Shown here: one piece after another, positions 48,423 to 56,469 of the stretch
How positions within the stretch are numbered: position 1 is the first letter of the stretch
How the letters are laid out: each line of letters starts with the position of its first letter
NCBI GenBank assembly: GCA_963819475.1
Contig: CAWFWE010000011.1
Span: forward strand, 210,666 to 274,665
Source: DASUAS01 sp963819475
GTDB taxonomy: Bacteria; Actinomycetota; Acidimicrobiia; IMCC26256; DASPTH01
Length of the DNA: 64,000 bases
Reading direction: 5' to 3'
The notes under the pieces: model-generated
Database searches by the model: none
What the model saw: only the letters and a program-made list of their open reading frames with translations
Told to the model about the DNA's origin: nothing
Position numbers and translations under genes: made by a program

Positions 48423-50482
48423 CACTTGACCCCCAGCGCGGTGACGATGATGTCGATCAACTTGATGCCGATGAACGGGGCGATCACGCCACCAAGCCCG
48501 TAGATCAGCAGGTTGCGGCGCAGCAGCTGGGCCGCGCCCACCGGGACGAACTTCACGCCCCGCAGCGCCAGGGGGATCAATCCCACGATGATCAACGCGT
48601 TGAAGATGACCGCCGACAGGATCGCGGAGCGTGGCGTCTGCAGGTCCATGACGTTGAGATCGTTGAGCACGCTCAGGCTGGCGAAGCCGGCGAACATCGC
48701 CGGGATGATGGCGAAGTACTTCGCCACGTCGTTGGCGATCGAGAACGTGGTGAGCGAGCCGCGCGTGATCAGGAGCTGCTTGCCGATCTCGACGATGTCG
48801 ATGAGCTTGGTCGGGTCGGAGTCGAGGTCGACCATGTTCCCGGCTTCCTTGGCCGCCTGCGTGCCGGTGTTCATCGCGACGCCGACGTCGGCCTGCGCCA
48901 GCGCAGGAGCATCGTTGGTGCCGTCACCGGTCATCGCGACGAGGCGGCCACCCCGCTGCTCCTCCCGGATGAGCGCCATCTTCTGCTCCGGCGTGGCTTC
49001 GGCGAGGAAGTCGTCGACGCCCGCTTCCGCGGCGATGACCCCGGCGGTGCGCGGGTTGTCGCCCGTGATCATGACGGTGCGGATGCCCATGCGACGCAGG
49101 TCGGCGAAGCGCTCGGCGATGCCCGGCTTCACGATGTCCTTGAGGTAGATCACACCGAGCGCGCGCGGAGCGGGTGGGGATCCCTCCGGGCCCGCCTCGG
49201 CGACGACGAGGGGAGTGCCCCCCTGCGCGGCGATCGCATCCACGGCATCGCCGAGCTGCTCCGGGAACACGCCGCCCTGGTCCTCGACCCAACGCCGCAC
49301 CGCGTCGGCGGCGCCCTTGCGCACCCGCCGGTCCTCGAAGTCGACCCCGCTCATGCGTGTTTGGGCCGTGAACGCGACGAGCGTGGCGCCGACGAGCTCG
49401 CGCTCCCGGATGTTGTACCGCTCCTTCGCCAGCACCACGATCGACCGCCCTTCGGGCGTCTCGTCGGCGAGGCTCGAGAGCTGCGCGACGTCGGCCAGCT
49501 CCTCCTCGGTGACGCCGTTGGCCGGGACGAACGCGTCGGCCTGCCGGTTCCCGAACGTGATGGTGCCGGTCTTGTCCAGCAGCAGGGTCGCGCAGTCGCC
49601 CGCGGCTTCGACCGCTCGGCCGCTCATCGCGAGGACGTTGCGGCGCACCAACCGGTCCATCCCCGCGATGCCGATGGCCGAGAGGAGCGCGCCAATCGTC
49701 GTCGGGATCAGGCACACCAACAACGCCACCAGGATGACGACCGGTTGCTCGGCGTCGTTGAACATCGCGAACGGCTGGAGCGTGACCGTCGCGAGCAGGA
49801 AGATGATCGTGAGGCCGGCGAGCAGGATGTTGAGGGCGATCTCGTTCGGTGTCTTCTGACGCGACGAACCCTCGACCAGGGCGATCATCCGGTCGATGAA
49901 CGTCTCGCCGGGTCGGGCGGTGATCCTCACCACGATCTCGTCCGACAGCACCCGGGTGCCTCCGGTGACGGCGGATCGGTCACCGCCCGACTCGCGGATC
50001 ACCGGGGCCGACTCTCCCGTGATCGCCGACTCGTCGACGCTGGCGATACCTTCGATCACCTCGCCGTCGCTCGGGATCATCTCGCCCGCGGCCACGACGA
50101 CCTCGTCATCGAGATCGAGCGCGGTGCTGGCGGTGTCCTCCGTGGTGCCGTCGGGCCGTCGCCGGTGGGCGACCGTCTCGGAGCGCGTCTTGCGCAGCGT
50201 GTCGGCCTGTGCCTTGCCGCGCCCTTCGGCGATCGCTTCGGCGAAGTTCGCGAACAGCACCGTGAACCAGAGGAACAACGCCACGAGGCCGGTGAACACG
50301 TTCTCGTTCGTCGTCGACGAGCTCAGGTCCTTGAAGAACAGGACGGTCGTGAGCACCGAGCCCACGCCGACCACGAACATGACCGGGTTGCGCATGAGGG
50401 TGCGCGGGTTGAGCTTGACGAAGCTGTCACCGATCGCCCGACGGACGATCTCGGGCTCGACGAGCTTGGTGTCCCTGGCCAT
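48422..50482 (-). CDS. kdpB: KdpB, P-type K+-transporting ATPase catalytic subunit
   Basis: A 686-aa P-type ATPase: actuator motif TGES at residues 155-158, phosphorylation Asp303 in DKTGT, and GDGTNDAPAL in the hinge region, with transmembrane helices before and after. This matches the class IA KdpB layout. It couples ATP hydrolysis to K+ entry through KdpA. ATG 50482 starts 13 bp after the kdpA stop. Full length and intact. Confidence 0.97.
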   Translation of the reverse strand: MARDTKLVEPEIVRRAIGDSFVKLNPRTLMRNPVMFVVGVGSVLTTVLFFKDLSSSTTNENVFTGLVALFLWFTVLFANFAEAIAEGRGKAQADTLRKTRSETVAHRRRPDGTTEDTASTALDLDDEVVVAAGEMIPSDGEVIEGIASVDESAITGESAPVIRESGGDRSAVTGGTRVLSDEIVVRITARPGETFIDRMIALVEGSSRQKTPNEIALNILLAGLTIIFLLATVTLQPFAMFNDAEQPVVILVALLVCLIPTTIGALLSAIGIAGMDRLVRRNVLAMSGRAVEAAGDCATLLLDKTGTITFGNRQADAFVPANGVTEEELADVAQLSSLADETPEGRSIVVLAKERYNIRERELVGATLVAFTAQTRMSGVDFEDRRVRKGAADAVRRWVEDQGGVFPEQLGDAVDAIAAQGGTPLVVAEAGPEGSPPAPRALGVIYLKDIVKPGIAERFADLRRMGIRTVMITGDNPRTAGVIAAEAGVDDFLAEATPEQKMALIREEQRGGRLVAMTGDGTNDAPALAQADVGVAMNTGTQAAKEAGNMVDLDSDPTKLIDIVEIGKQLLITRGSLTTFSIANDVAKYFAIIPAMFAGFASLSVLNDLNVMDLQTPRSAILSAVIFNALIIVGLIPLALRGVKFVPVGAAQLLRRNLLIYGLGGVIAPFIGIKLIDIIVTALGVK

Positions 50483-50495
50483 CAGCGCACTCCGA

Positions 50496-52208
50496 TCACA
50501 GGCCGAGCTGCTCGACGATGGGGCCGAGCGCGAGGACGGGGAGGAAGGTCAACGCCGCGACGATGAAGATCACGCCGATCACGAGCACGACGAACAGCGG
50601 GGTGTCGGTCGGGAACGTCCCCACCGAGGCGGGGACGTGGCGCTTGCGGACCAGCGCGCCGGCCAGCGCCAGGGTGGGGATGATGAGGAAGAAGCGCCCG
50701 AACAACATCACCACGGCCAGCGCGCTGTTCATGTAGCCGGTGTTGGCGGTGATCCCGGCGAACGCGGACCCGTTGTTGTTGCCCGCCGAGGTGAAGGCGT
50801 AGATGAGCTCGGTGAAGCCGTGCGCGCCGGGGTTGTAGATCGACACGTCCGAGACCGAATTCACGAACGTCGAGATCGCGATGCCGATGAGCACGATCGC
50901 CGGCATCACCAGGATGTAGATCGCGACCAGCTTCACCTCTGAGGCCTGGATCTTCTTGCCCAGGTACTCCGGCGTCCGCCCGACCATCAGCCCGGCGATG
51001 AACACCGCCAGGATCACGAGCACCAACAGGCCGTTCAGGCCGACGCCGACGCCGCCCGGGCTGATCTCGCCCAGCTTCATGTGCACCAGGCAGGTCATGC
51101 CGCCCAGGGGCGTGTAGCTGTCGTGCATCGAGTTGACCGAGCCGTTCGAGGTCCCCGTGGTGGACGCACACCACTCCGCCGACGCCGTGGGGCCGAACCG
51201 CACCTCCTTGCCCTCGGCATTCCCTCCCGGCGACGTCGAGGTGACGGTCTGGGTCACGCCTCGGTCATCGAGCTTGGGGTTCCCGTCGACCTCGGCGTAC
51301 ACCGCGACCGAGACGAACGCCAACCAGATCACGGCCATGATCGCAACAACGGCGTAGCCCTGGCGCTTGTCCTTGATCATCCGCCCGAACGTGAACGCCA
51401 GCGCGAACGGGATGAGCAGGATGGCGTAGAGCTCGAGGAAATTGGTGATGTTGGTCGGGTTCGAGAACGGGTGCGCGGAGTTGACGTTGAAGAAGTCGCC
51501 CCCGTTCGTCCCCAGCTGCTTGATCGACTCCATGCTCGCATTCGGCCCACCCGGGATCTGCTGCGTCGCGCCCGCGACCGTGTGCACCGGGGTGAACCCG
51601 TGCGTGTTCTGGATGACCCCACCGGCGAGGAGCACGATCGCGAACACGAACGCGAGCGGCAGGAGGATCCGGAACACCGTGCGGACGAGGTCGACCCAGA
51701 AGTTGCCGATCGTGCGCTGCCCGGCGCGGGAGAGGCCTCGGATCAGCGCGGCCATCACGGCCATGCCGACGGCGGCGGAGACGAACTGCTGCACCGTGAG
51801 ACCCACCATCTGGGTCAGGTGACTCAGCGTGGACTCACCGGCGTAGCTCTGCCAATTGGTGTTCGTCATGAAGCTCACGGCGGTGTTCAACGCCAACGCC
51901 GGTTGCACGTTCGCCATGTCGGTCGGGTTGAACGGGAGCCCGCTCTGGATCCGCTGGATCACATAGAGCAGGAAGAACCCCACGATGCTGAACGCGAGCA
52001 ACGACAGCGCGTAGACGTTCCAGCGCTGCTCTCGCTCGGGATCGATCCGGCAGGCGCGGTAGATCAGTCGCTCGACCGGGCCGAAGACCCGGTCGAGGCG
52101 CGACGGCGTCCCGGTGTAGACGTTCGCCATGTAGCGGCCCAGGAGGGGCGCAGTGACGGCGAGGACGACGATCAGCGCGATGAGTTGCCCCCAGCCCGCG
52201 AACGTCAT
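50496..52208 (-). CDS. kdpA: KdpA, K+-binding channel-like subunit
   Basis: A 570-aa membrane protein of the K+ transporter superfamily with four pore loops: TNTNWQSYAGES, LGTNGGDFFNVNSAHP, TPLGGMTCLVHM and FTSAGNNNGSAFAG. These selectivity-filter segments identify KdpA. In the second filter GTNGGD differs from the usual GTNGGG. ATG 52208 shares a base with the kdpF stop. It binds K+ with high affinity and hands it to KdpB. Confidence 0.96.
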   Translation of the reverse strand: MTFAGWGQLIALIVVLAVTAPLLGRYMANVYTGTPSRLDRVFGPVERLIYRACRIDPEREQRWNVYALSLLAFSIVGFFLLYVIQRIQSGLPFNPTDMANVQPALALNTAVSFMTNTNWQSYAGESTLSHLTQMVGLTVQQFVSAAVGMAVMAALIRGLSRAGQRTIGNFWVDLVRTVFRILLPLAFVFAIVLLAGGVIQNTHGFTPVHTVAGATQQIPGGPNASMESIKQLGTNGGDFFNVNSAHPFSNPTNITNFLELYAILLIPFALAFTFGRMIKDKRQGYAVVAIMAVIWLAFVSVAVYAEVDGNPKLDDRGVTQTVTSTSPGGNAEGKEVRFGPTASAEWCASTTGTSNGSVNSMHDSYTPLGGMTCLVHMKLGEISPGGVGVGLNGLLVLVILAVFIAGLMVGRTPEYLGKKIQASEVKLVAIYILVMPAIVLIGIAISTFVNSVSDVSIYNPGAHGFTELIYAFTSAGNNNGSAFAGITANTGYMNSALAVVMLFGRFFLIIPTLALAGALVRKRHVPASVGTFPTDTPLFVVLVIGVIFIVAALTFLPVLALGPIVEQLGL

Positions 52209-52297
52209 CAGAACCTCTCGGGGAACAGCAGCGCCGCGACCAGATAGACCGCGAGGAGCACCGCGAGCACCAACCCGGCGATGTTCTCGCCCGTCAC
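52208..52297 (-). CDS. kdpF: KdpF, small hydrophobic subunit
   Basis: A 29-aa single-span peptide: a polar start (MTGENIAG), one membrane helix (LVLAVLLAVYLVAALLF) and a short PERF tail, the classical KdpF plan of a helix ending in PE(K/R)F. GTG 52297 overlaps the stop of the upstream 51-aa gene (GTGA), and its TGA overlaps the kdpA ATG. It stabilises the KdpFABC complex. Confidence 0.9.
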   Translation of the reverse strand: MTGENIAGLVLAVLLAVYLVAALLFPERF

Positions 52298-52449
52298 CGG
52301 ATCACCTCGGCCACGAGATCCTCGGTCTCGGAGGACTCGTCGAGGTCGTAGGCCTCGTCAGGTCCGATGATGCGGTCACACCCGTACACGAACGCGACAC
52401 ACAGCCCGAAGAACGCCAGCATCGTGACCACGACCCACACGTCAGCCAT
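52294..52449 (-). CDS. 51-aa single-span membrane peptide at the head of the kdp operon
   Basis: A 51-aa protein: one transmembrane helix (VWVVVTMLAFFGLCVAFVYG) then CDRIIGPDEAYDLDESSETEDLVAEVIR, shown here in parts, an acidic cytosolic tail. ATG 52449 is followed directly by coupling to kdpF (GTGA). It is the first gene of the operon, so it may influence Kdp assembly or K+ sensing. Similar small genes precede kdpF in other actinobacteria; function is not known to me. Confidence 0.75.
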   Translation of the reverse strand: MADVWVVVTMLAFFGLCVAFVYGCDRIIGPDEAYDLDESSETEDLVAEVIR

Positions 52450-52503
52450 GTTCGGTCCCCTCGCTTGGTCAGAGCAGCGCGCGGCCTCCGCCGAGCGTTC
52501 CAC

Positions 52504-52666
52504 GGGTATACGCCTCGAGGACGCCGCGAGCCATGGCCTTGATGCCCTCTTCACGCGCGACGGGCGAACTTTGACGCTTCGCTTGCGCGCGGCGTGAAGG
52601 TCCACCGGGTCCGCGTCAAGAGTGCGTCAAGAACCTTGTCGCTCCCCCACGCCCGGGCGTATACCC
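52504..52666. promoter_or_regulatory. Divergent kdp/DUF4118 control region with paired repeats
   Basis: GGGTATACGCC (52504-52514) and its reverse complement GGCGTATACCC (52656-52666) lie 54 bp and 5 bp before the two divergent starts and probably hold the -10 boxes (TATAC). Between them are TTTGACGC (52570-52577) and two direct copies of GCGTCAAGA (52613-52621 and 52624-52632, 11-bp period), a likely regulator-binding cluster, plausibly for KdpE. The region is 222 bp in all. Confidence 0.55.
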
Positions 52667-52671
52667 GAGGC

Positions 52672-53430
52672 ATGGCACGACACGACGCAACTCCCGACGA
52701 TGCGGCCCGGGCGGTCGGGTTGGCGGTTGCCGCGTTCGGCCCGCTCCTCGTCGCAGGGATCCTGGTGCCGTTCCGCGATGACCTGGCCAGCGCCAACATC
52801 GTGCTGGTGTTCGTGCTGGTGGTCGTCCTCGGCGCCTCGGTCGGGACCCGCTGGAGCGGAGCACTGGGCGCGGTGATCGCGGCGATGTCCTACGACTTCT
52901 TCTTCACCCACCCGTACCAGTCGCTCAAGATGGACAGCTCCGACGACCTCCAGACCACGGTGCTCCTCCTGGTGATCGGCCTCGTCGTCGCCGAGCTGGT
53001 CACCTTCACCCGCCGCCACCGCGCCGCGTCGGAGCTTCGCGGCGACGAGATCACGCGCCTCCACCGGGTGGCCGAGCTGGTGGCGACCGACTCCGACGCC
53101 GAGGACGTGGTGCTCTCGGTGCAGGCCGAGCTCATCGGGCTGCTGAGCCTGCACGACTGCCGGTACGAGACGCCGCCGTACACCTCGGAGCTCCCGCAGC
53201 TCGAGCGCAACGGCGCCATCGCCGGCGACCACCGGCGCTGGGTCGGCACCGACTACGCGTTGCCGGATCAGGGCGTGGTGATCCCGGTGCTCGGGCGGGG
53301 GCGGGAGTTCGGGCGCCTGGTGCTGGTCCCCGACGTCTCGGTCGGCGTGTCGATCGAGGAACGGGTGGTGGCGGTGGCGCTGGCCGACCAGCTCGGCGCC
53401 GCGTTCGCAGCCGACTCGCCGGTCGGGTGA
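52672..53430 (+). CDS. DUF4118/GAF membrane protein, KdpD-like sensor without kinase domain
   Basis: A 252-aa membrane protein with four hydrophobic helices at about residues 14-110 (VGLAVAAFGPLLVAGILVPF, ANIVLVFVLVVVLGAS, GAVIAAMSYDFFFTHPYQSL, TTVLLLVIGLVVAELV), the DUF4118 pattern of KdpD, then a coiled linker (RRHRAASELRGDEITRLHRVAEL) and a GAF-like domain. No histidine kinase region follows; the protein ends in LADQLGAAFAADSPVG. ATG 52672 is 5 bp after the GTATAC box. It is divergent from the kdp operon, which supports a K+-related role. Confidence 0.82.
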   Translation: MARHDATPDDAARAVGLAVAAFGPLLVAGILVPFRDDLASANIVLVFVLVVVLGASVGTRWSGALGAVIAAMSYDFFFTHPYQSLKMDSSDDLQTTVLLLVIGLVVAELVTFTRRHRAASELRGDEITRLHRVAELVATDSDAEDVVLSVQAELIGLLSLHDCRYETPPYTSELPQLERNGAIAGDHRRWVGTDYALPDQGVVIPVLGRGREFGRLVLVPDVSVGVSIEERVVAVALADQLGAAFAADSPVG

Positions 53431-53449
53431 CGGCCCGGATCGCAACCCC

Positions 53450-53818
53450 TCAGAACGCCGCCAGCAAAGCGATGCCCAGTGCCGCGGCAGCGAGACCGAC
53501 GACCGCGCTGGCGATCGCGTTGAACGACGCGGTGGCGACCGAGCCCTCCTCGAGCAGTCTGACGGTCTCGTAGGAGAAGGTCGAGAACGTGGTGTACGCC
53601 CCGCAGAACCCAGTACCGACGGCCGTCTTCGGAAGCGGCCCGAGCCCGTGGTAGAGCGCCGCGCCCGTCACCACGCCGAGCACGAACGACCCGCTGACGT
53701 TGATCACGAACGTGCCCCACGGAAACACACCGCGCGACCGGCTTTGCACGACACCATCGACGAGATAGCGCGCGGGAGCGCCGATCGCGCCGCCCAGGAC
53801 GAGCAGTGCGATCAGCAT
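53450..53818 (-). CDS. crcB: CrcB (Fluc) fluoride channel subunit, distal copy
   Basis: A 122-aa four-helix membrane protein of the Fluc/CrcB family: GGAIGAPARYLVDG near the start, GTFVINVSGSFVLGVVTGA in helix 2 with the conserved Asn, and TAVGTGFCGAYTTFSTFSYETVRLL with the Thr/Phe pore motif. The pair of crcB genes in one operon suggests a heterodimeric channel. ATG 53818 overlaps the DUF190 stop (ATGA). Confidence 0.93.
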   Translation of the reverse strand: MLIALLVLGGAIGAPARYLVDGVVQSRSRGVFPWGTFVINVSGSFVLGVVTGAALYHGLGPLPKTAVGTGFCGAYTTFSTFSYETVRLLEEGSVATASFNAIASAVVGLAAAALGIALLAAF

Positions 53819-54159
53819 CAGACCTGGTTGCGCCCGCGGTACGACACGATGTCGATGTCCTCTCGGACCACCAGTCCTTCAGTGATGAGCTCGTCGAGCA
53901 TCGGGAGGAATGCGTCGATGCGGTCCGACTGGTCGACGATCACGATCACGACGGGCAGGTCCTCCGACAGCCGCAGGATGCGCGTCGTGTGGATGTGGCT
54001 GGACGCGCCGAAGCCCTCGATGCCCCGGAGCACGGTGGCGCCGGCCAGGCCTGCCTGCTGCGCGCGCTCGACGATCTCGGTGTAGAGCGGCCGGTGATGA
54101 TGTTGGTCGGTCTCGCCCACGAAGATGGTGAGACGCTCGCCAGGACCTTCGAGCTTCAT
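53818..54159 (-). CDS. DUF190 domain protein between the two crcB genes
   Basis: A 113-aa DUF190 protein: ERLTIFVGETDQHHHRPLYTEIVERAQQAGLAGATVLRGIEGFG is typical of the family (shown in parts), with the HHRPLY motif and the GIEGFG turn, then RLSEDLPVVIVIVDQSDRI. DUF190 proteins resemble nitrogen-regulatory PII-like folds and often accompany CrcB. ATG 54159 overlaps the stop of the upstream crcB (ATGA). It may sense fluoride or regulate the channel; this is inferred from linkage. Confidence 0.9.
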   Translation of the reverse strand: MKLEGPGERLTIFVGETDQHHHRPLYTEIVERAQQAGLAGATVLRGIEGFGASSHIHTTRILRLSEDLPVVIVIVDQSDRIDAFLPMLDELITEGLVVREDIDIVSYRGRNQV

Positions 54160-54647
54160 CCACGTACTCCTCTCCCCGTGCTCCCGAGGCGCCCGATCAC
54201 GATCCCGACGTACACCGCCGCGAGGCCGACGACGAGGCTCCCCAGCACGTACGCGAGCGCCACGCCGGCTTGGCCGTCCTTCAGCAGCAGGTCGGTCTCG
54301 ACCATGTAGGTCGAGAACGTGGTGTACGCGCCGAGGAAGCCGATGGCCGCGAAGGGGCGGAGGTAACGGCTTGGGGGCCACCGCTCGATGATCAACGTCA
54401 GGAGGACGCCGAGCACGAGGCTTCCGCTCATGTTGACGACGAACGTCGACCACGGGAACGAACCCGGCGAGACGTGCACGACACGCCCGACCGCATAGCG
54501 GGCCGGCGTCCCGAGCATGCCGCCGAGCGCGATCGCCAGCAGGATCCTCGGCCGTACCCCTGGCGGGCGACGAGCGGCAGGCACCGCGACGTCGGGGTCG
54601 ATGCCCACCTGGGCGGTCGTGATGTCACGGCGGTCCTCGGGCGCCAT
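54156..54647 (-). CDS. crcB: CrcB (Fluc) fluoride channel subunit, proximal copy
   Basis: A 163-aa CrcB with an extra N-terminal cytosolic tail of about 40 residues (DRRDITTAQVGIDPDVAVPA). The channel part has ALGGMLGTPARYAVGR, FVVNMSGSLVLGVLL and AAIGFLGAYTTFSTYMVE. ATG 54647 is favoured over ATG 54680 because GGAGAGG precedes it. It is the first gene of the operon below the fluoride riboswitch and overlaps DUF190 (ATGA). Fluoride export through a dimer with the second copy is expected. Confidence 0.92.
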   Translation of the reverse strand: MAPEDRRDITTAQVGIDPDVAVPAARRPPGVRPRILLAIALGGMLGTPARYAVGRVVHVSPGSFPWSTFVVNMSGSLVLGVLLTLIIERWPPSRYLRPFAAIGFLGAYTTFSTYMVETDLLLKDGQAGVALAYVLGSLVVGLAAVYVGIVIGRLGSTGRGVRG

Positions 54648-54689
54648 CCGCCTCTCCGATCGCGGCACGCGTGGTCGCATCACCCGGTT

Positions 54690-54742
54690 GGAGTAGGAGC
54701 CATCAGCCTGAGCGGCGGTTTCGGCGAGCCCCATCGCCGGAA
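54690..54742 (-). promoter_or_regulatory. Fluoride riboswitch (crcB motif)
   Basis: The minus-strand leader reads GGCGATGGGGCTCGCC, then a linker containing AACCGCC, then AGGCTGATGGCTCCTAC, the conserved parts of the crcB aptamer: GGCGATGG(N)3TCGCC stem-loop and GCTGATG(N)CTCCTAC pseudoknot-forming segment. It lies 43 bp upstream of ATG 54647. It senses F- and raises expression of the exporter. Confidence 0.93.
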
Positions 54743-54781
54743 CGCATCCTAGCCAACCGGCACGCGCTCGACGCGTGCGGA

Positions 54782-56353
54782 CTACGCGCCGAGGACCTCG
54801 AACTCGCTGATCTCGCGCGCCTCGTCGGAGTCGTCCTCGGTCACGAACTCGTCGTGGCCACGCGCCGGCAGGTAGCGCCACGCGATGAACGCGGCGAAGA
54901 CGATGAAGGCGGCGGCGATGGGATAGGTGATGCGCATGGCGTCGATGAACGCCTCACGCGAGAGCTCGACCAGCGCCGCACCCTGCCTGGCCGGGAGATC
55001 GCGTGCGAGCTCGAGCGCGCGGCCCACCGAGTCGTGCAGCGCGGCCGACGACGCCGACGAGAGGTGCTGGGTCTTGTCGGCGAAGTGGTGGTAGGCGGCG
55101 AGGAACACGCTGCCGATGATGGCGACGCCGAGCGCGCCGCCGGTCTGGCGGGTGGTGTCATTGATCGCGGAGCCCACCCCGGCGCGGCTTCGGGGCAGGG
55201 AACCCATGATCGACTCCGTCGCCGGTGCCGACGTGAGCCCGAGCCCGATGCCGAACAGCAGCCGCACCGCGCACCCACCCACGAACGACGACATCACGGT
55301 GTTGGAGCCGTAGAGCAGCATGGCCGCGGCGACCACCAGCAGGCCGACGACGACCACCCGCTTGGTGCCCCAGCGCAGCACGAGGCGCGGCGCGTTCGGC
55401 GACATCACCATCATGCCGACGGCGACGGGCGTGGCCAGGAGACCGGCCTCGAGCGGCGAGTACCCGAGCACGAACTGGAAGTACTGGATCAGCAGGAACA
55501 CCGAGCCGTAGAGCGCGAACGACGTGAGGGTGAGGACGCCCGAGGCAGCCGAGAAGCGCGGGTTGCGGAACACCCGCACGTCGATCATGGGTTCCTTGGT
55601 GTGCGTCTCCCACCACGCGAACACCGCGAGCAGCACGAGCGACGCGCCGAAGGCGACGACGACGTCGGGGGCCAACCAGCCTTTTTCCGGCGCCTGGATG
55701 ATGGCGTACAGCAACGCCACCAGCGTGATGATCGAGAGGAACGCGCCCAACGGGTCGAGTGGGCGGTTGTCGGGGTCGCGCGACGTCGGGATGAAGAAGT
55801 AGCCGAGCACGAGCGCGAGCGCGCAGATGGGCACGTTCACGAAGAACACCGCGCCCCAGTAGAAGTGCTCGACCAGGATGCCCCCGAGCACGGGGCCGAG
55901 CGCGACACCGATCCCCGAGACGCCCGCCCACACGCCGATGGCGCGGGCGCGCTCGTGACCGGTGAACGTGTTGGTGAGGATCGACAACGTCGTCGGGAAG
56001 ATGAACGCGGCGCCGATGCCCATCAACCCGCGGGCGACGATCAGCATCTGGGGCGAGTCGGCCAACGAGGCGAGCCCCGAGAACCCGCCGAACAGCAGCA
56101 GGCCGATCGACAGCGCGCCTTTGCGGCCGAACTTGTCGCCCAGCGCGCCGGCGGTGAGCAGCAGGCTCGCGAACACGATGATGTACGCGTCGATGATCCA
56201 CTGCAGGTCGGAGCCGCTGGCGCCGAGGTCGCGCACGATCGTGGGCAGCGCCACGTTGAGGATCGAGTTGTCGATCGTGATGATCACGAGCGACATGCAG
56301 AGGACGGCGAGGGTGTACCAGCGGCGCTCGTAGGCCTTCTCCGGGCTGAGCAA
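54782..56353 (-). CDS. DHA2-family MFS multidrug efflux transporter
   Basis: A 523-aa transporter with 14 predicted helices. Drug:H+ antiporter motifs: LVIITIDNSILNVALPTI (motif D1), GALGDKFGRKGALSIG (motif A), ARGLMGIGAAFIFPTTLSIL (motif B) and GVSGIGVALGPVLGGIL (motif C). The start is TTG 56353, supported by AGGGAGGG 6 bp upstream; the first in-frame ATG would cut helix 1. The C-terminal 30 residues are acidic. It is divergent from a TetR gene with a dyad operator between. Confidence 0.92.
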   Translation of the reverse strand: MLSPEKAYERRWYTLAVLCMSLVIITIDNSILNVALPTIVRDLGASGSDLQWIIDAYIIVFASLLLTAGALGDKFGRKGALSIGLLLFGGFSGLASLADSPQMLIVARGLMGIGAAFIFPTTLSILTNTFTGHERARAIGVWAGVSGIGVALGPVLGGILVEHFYWGAVFFVNVPICALALVLGYFFIPTSRDPDNRPLDPLGAFLSIITLVALLYAIIQAPEKGWLAPDVVVAFGASLVLLAVFAWWETHTKEPMIDVRVFRNPRFSAASGVLTLTSFALYGSVFLLIQYFQFVLGYSPLEAGLLATPVAVGMMVMSPNAPRLVLRWGTKRVVVVGLLVVAAAMLLYGSNTVMSSFVGGCAVRLLFGIGLGLTSAPATESIMGSLPRSRAGVGSAINDTTRQTGGALGVAIIGSVFLAAYHHFADKTQHLSSASSAALHDSVGRALELARDLPARQGAALVELSREAFIDAMRITYPIAAAFIVFAAFIAWRYLPARGHDEFVTEDDSDEAREISEFEVLGA

Positions 56354-56402
56354 CGCGGACCCTCCCTGGAATCTCGGTGCGCTCCCCCACGGCGCGCTAC
56401 TG

Positions 56403-56418
56403 TTAACTGGCTGGTTAA
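56403..56418. promoter_or_regulatory. TetR-type operator TTAAC-N6-GTTAA
   Basis: TTAAC-TGGCTG-GTTAA (16 bp) is a dyad in an AT-rich patch within the 116-bp gap between the divergent pump (start 56353) and regulator (start 56470). Related TTAAC...GTTAA half-site arrangements are common for TetR-type repressors of efflux pumps. It probably also overlaps the -10 region of the pump promoter. Confidence 0.7.
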
Positions 56419-56469
56419 AAGAGGCTATCGCAGCACGCCCAACAACCGCAAGCCTGCGGGAGGGAATCG

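Noticed and set aside
54647..54881. Longer CrcB protein starting at or beyond ATG 54680
   Set aside because: That region is the fluoride riboswitch RNA; ATG 54647 has the Shine-Dalgarno sequence.
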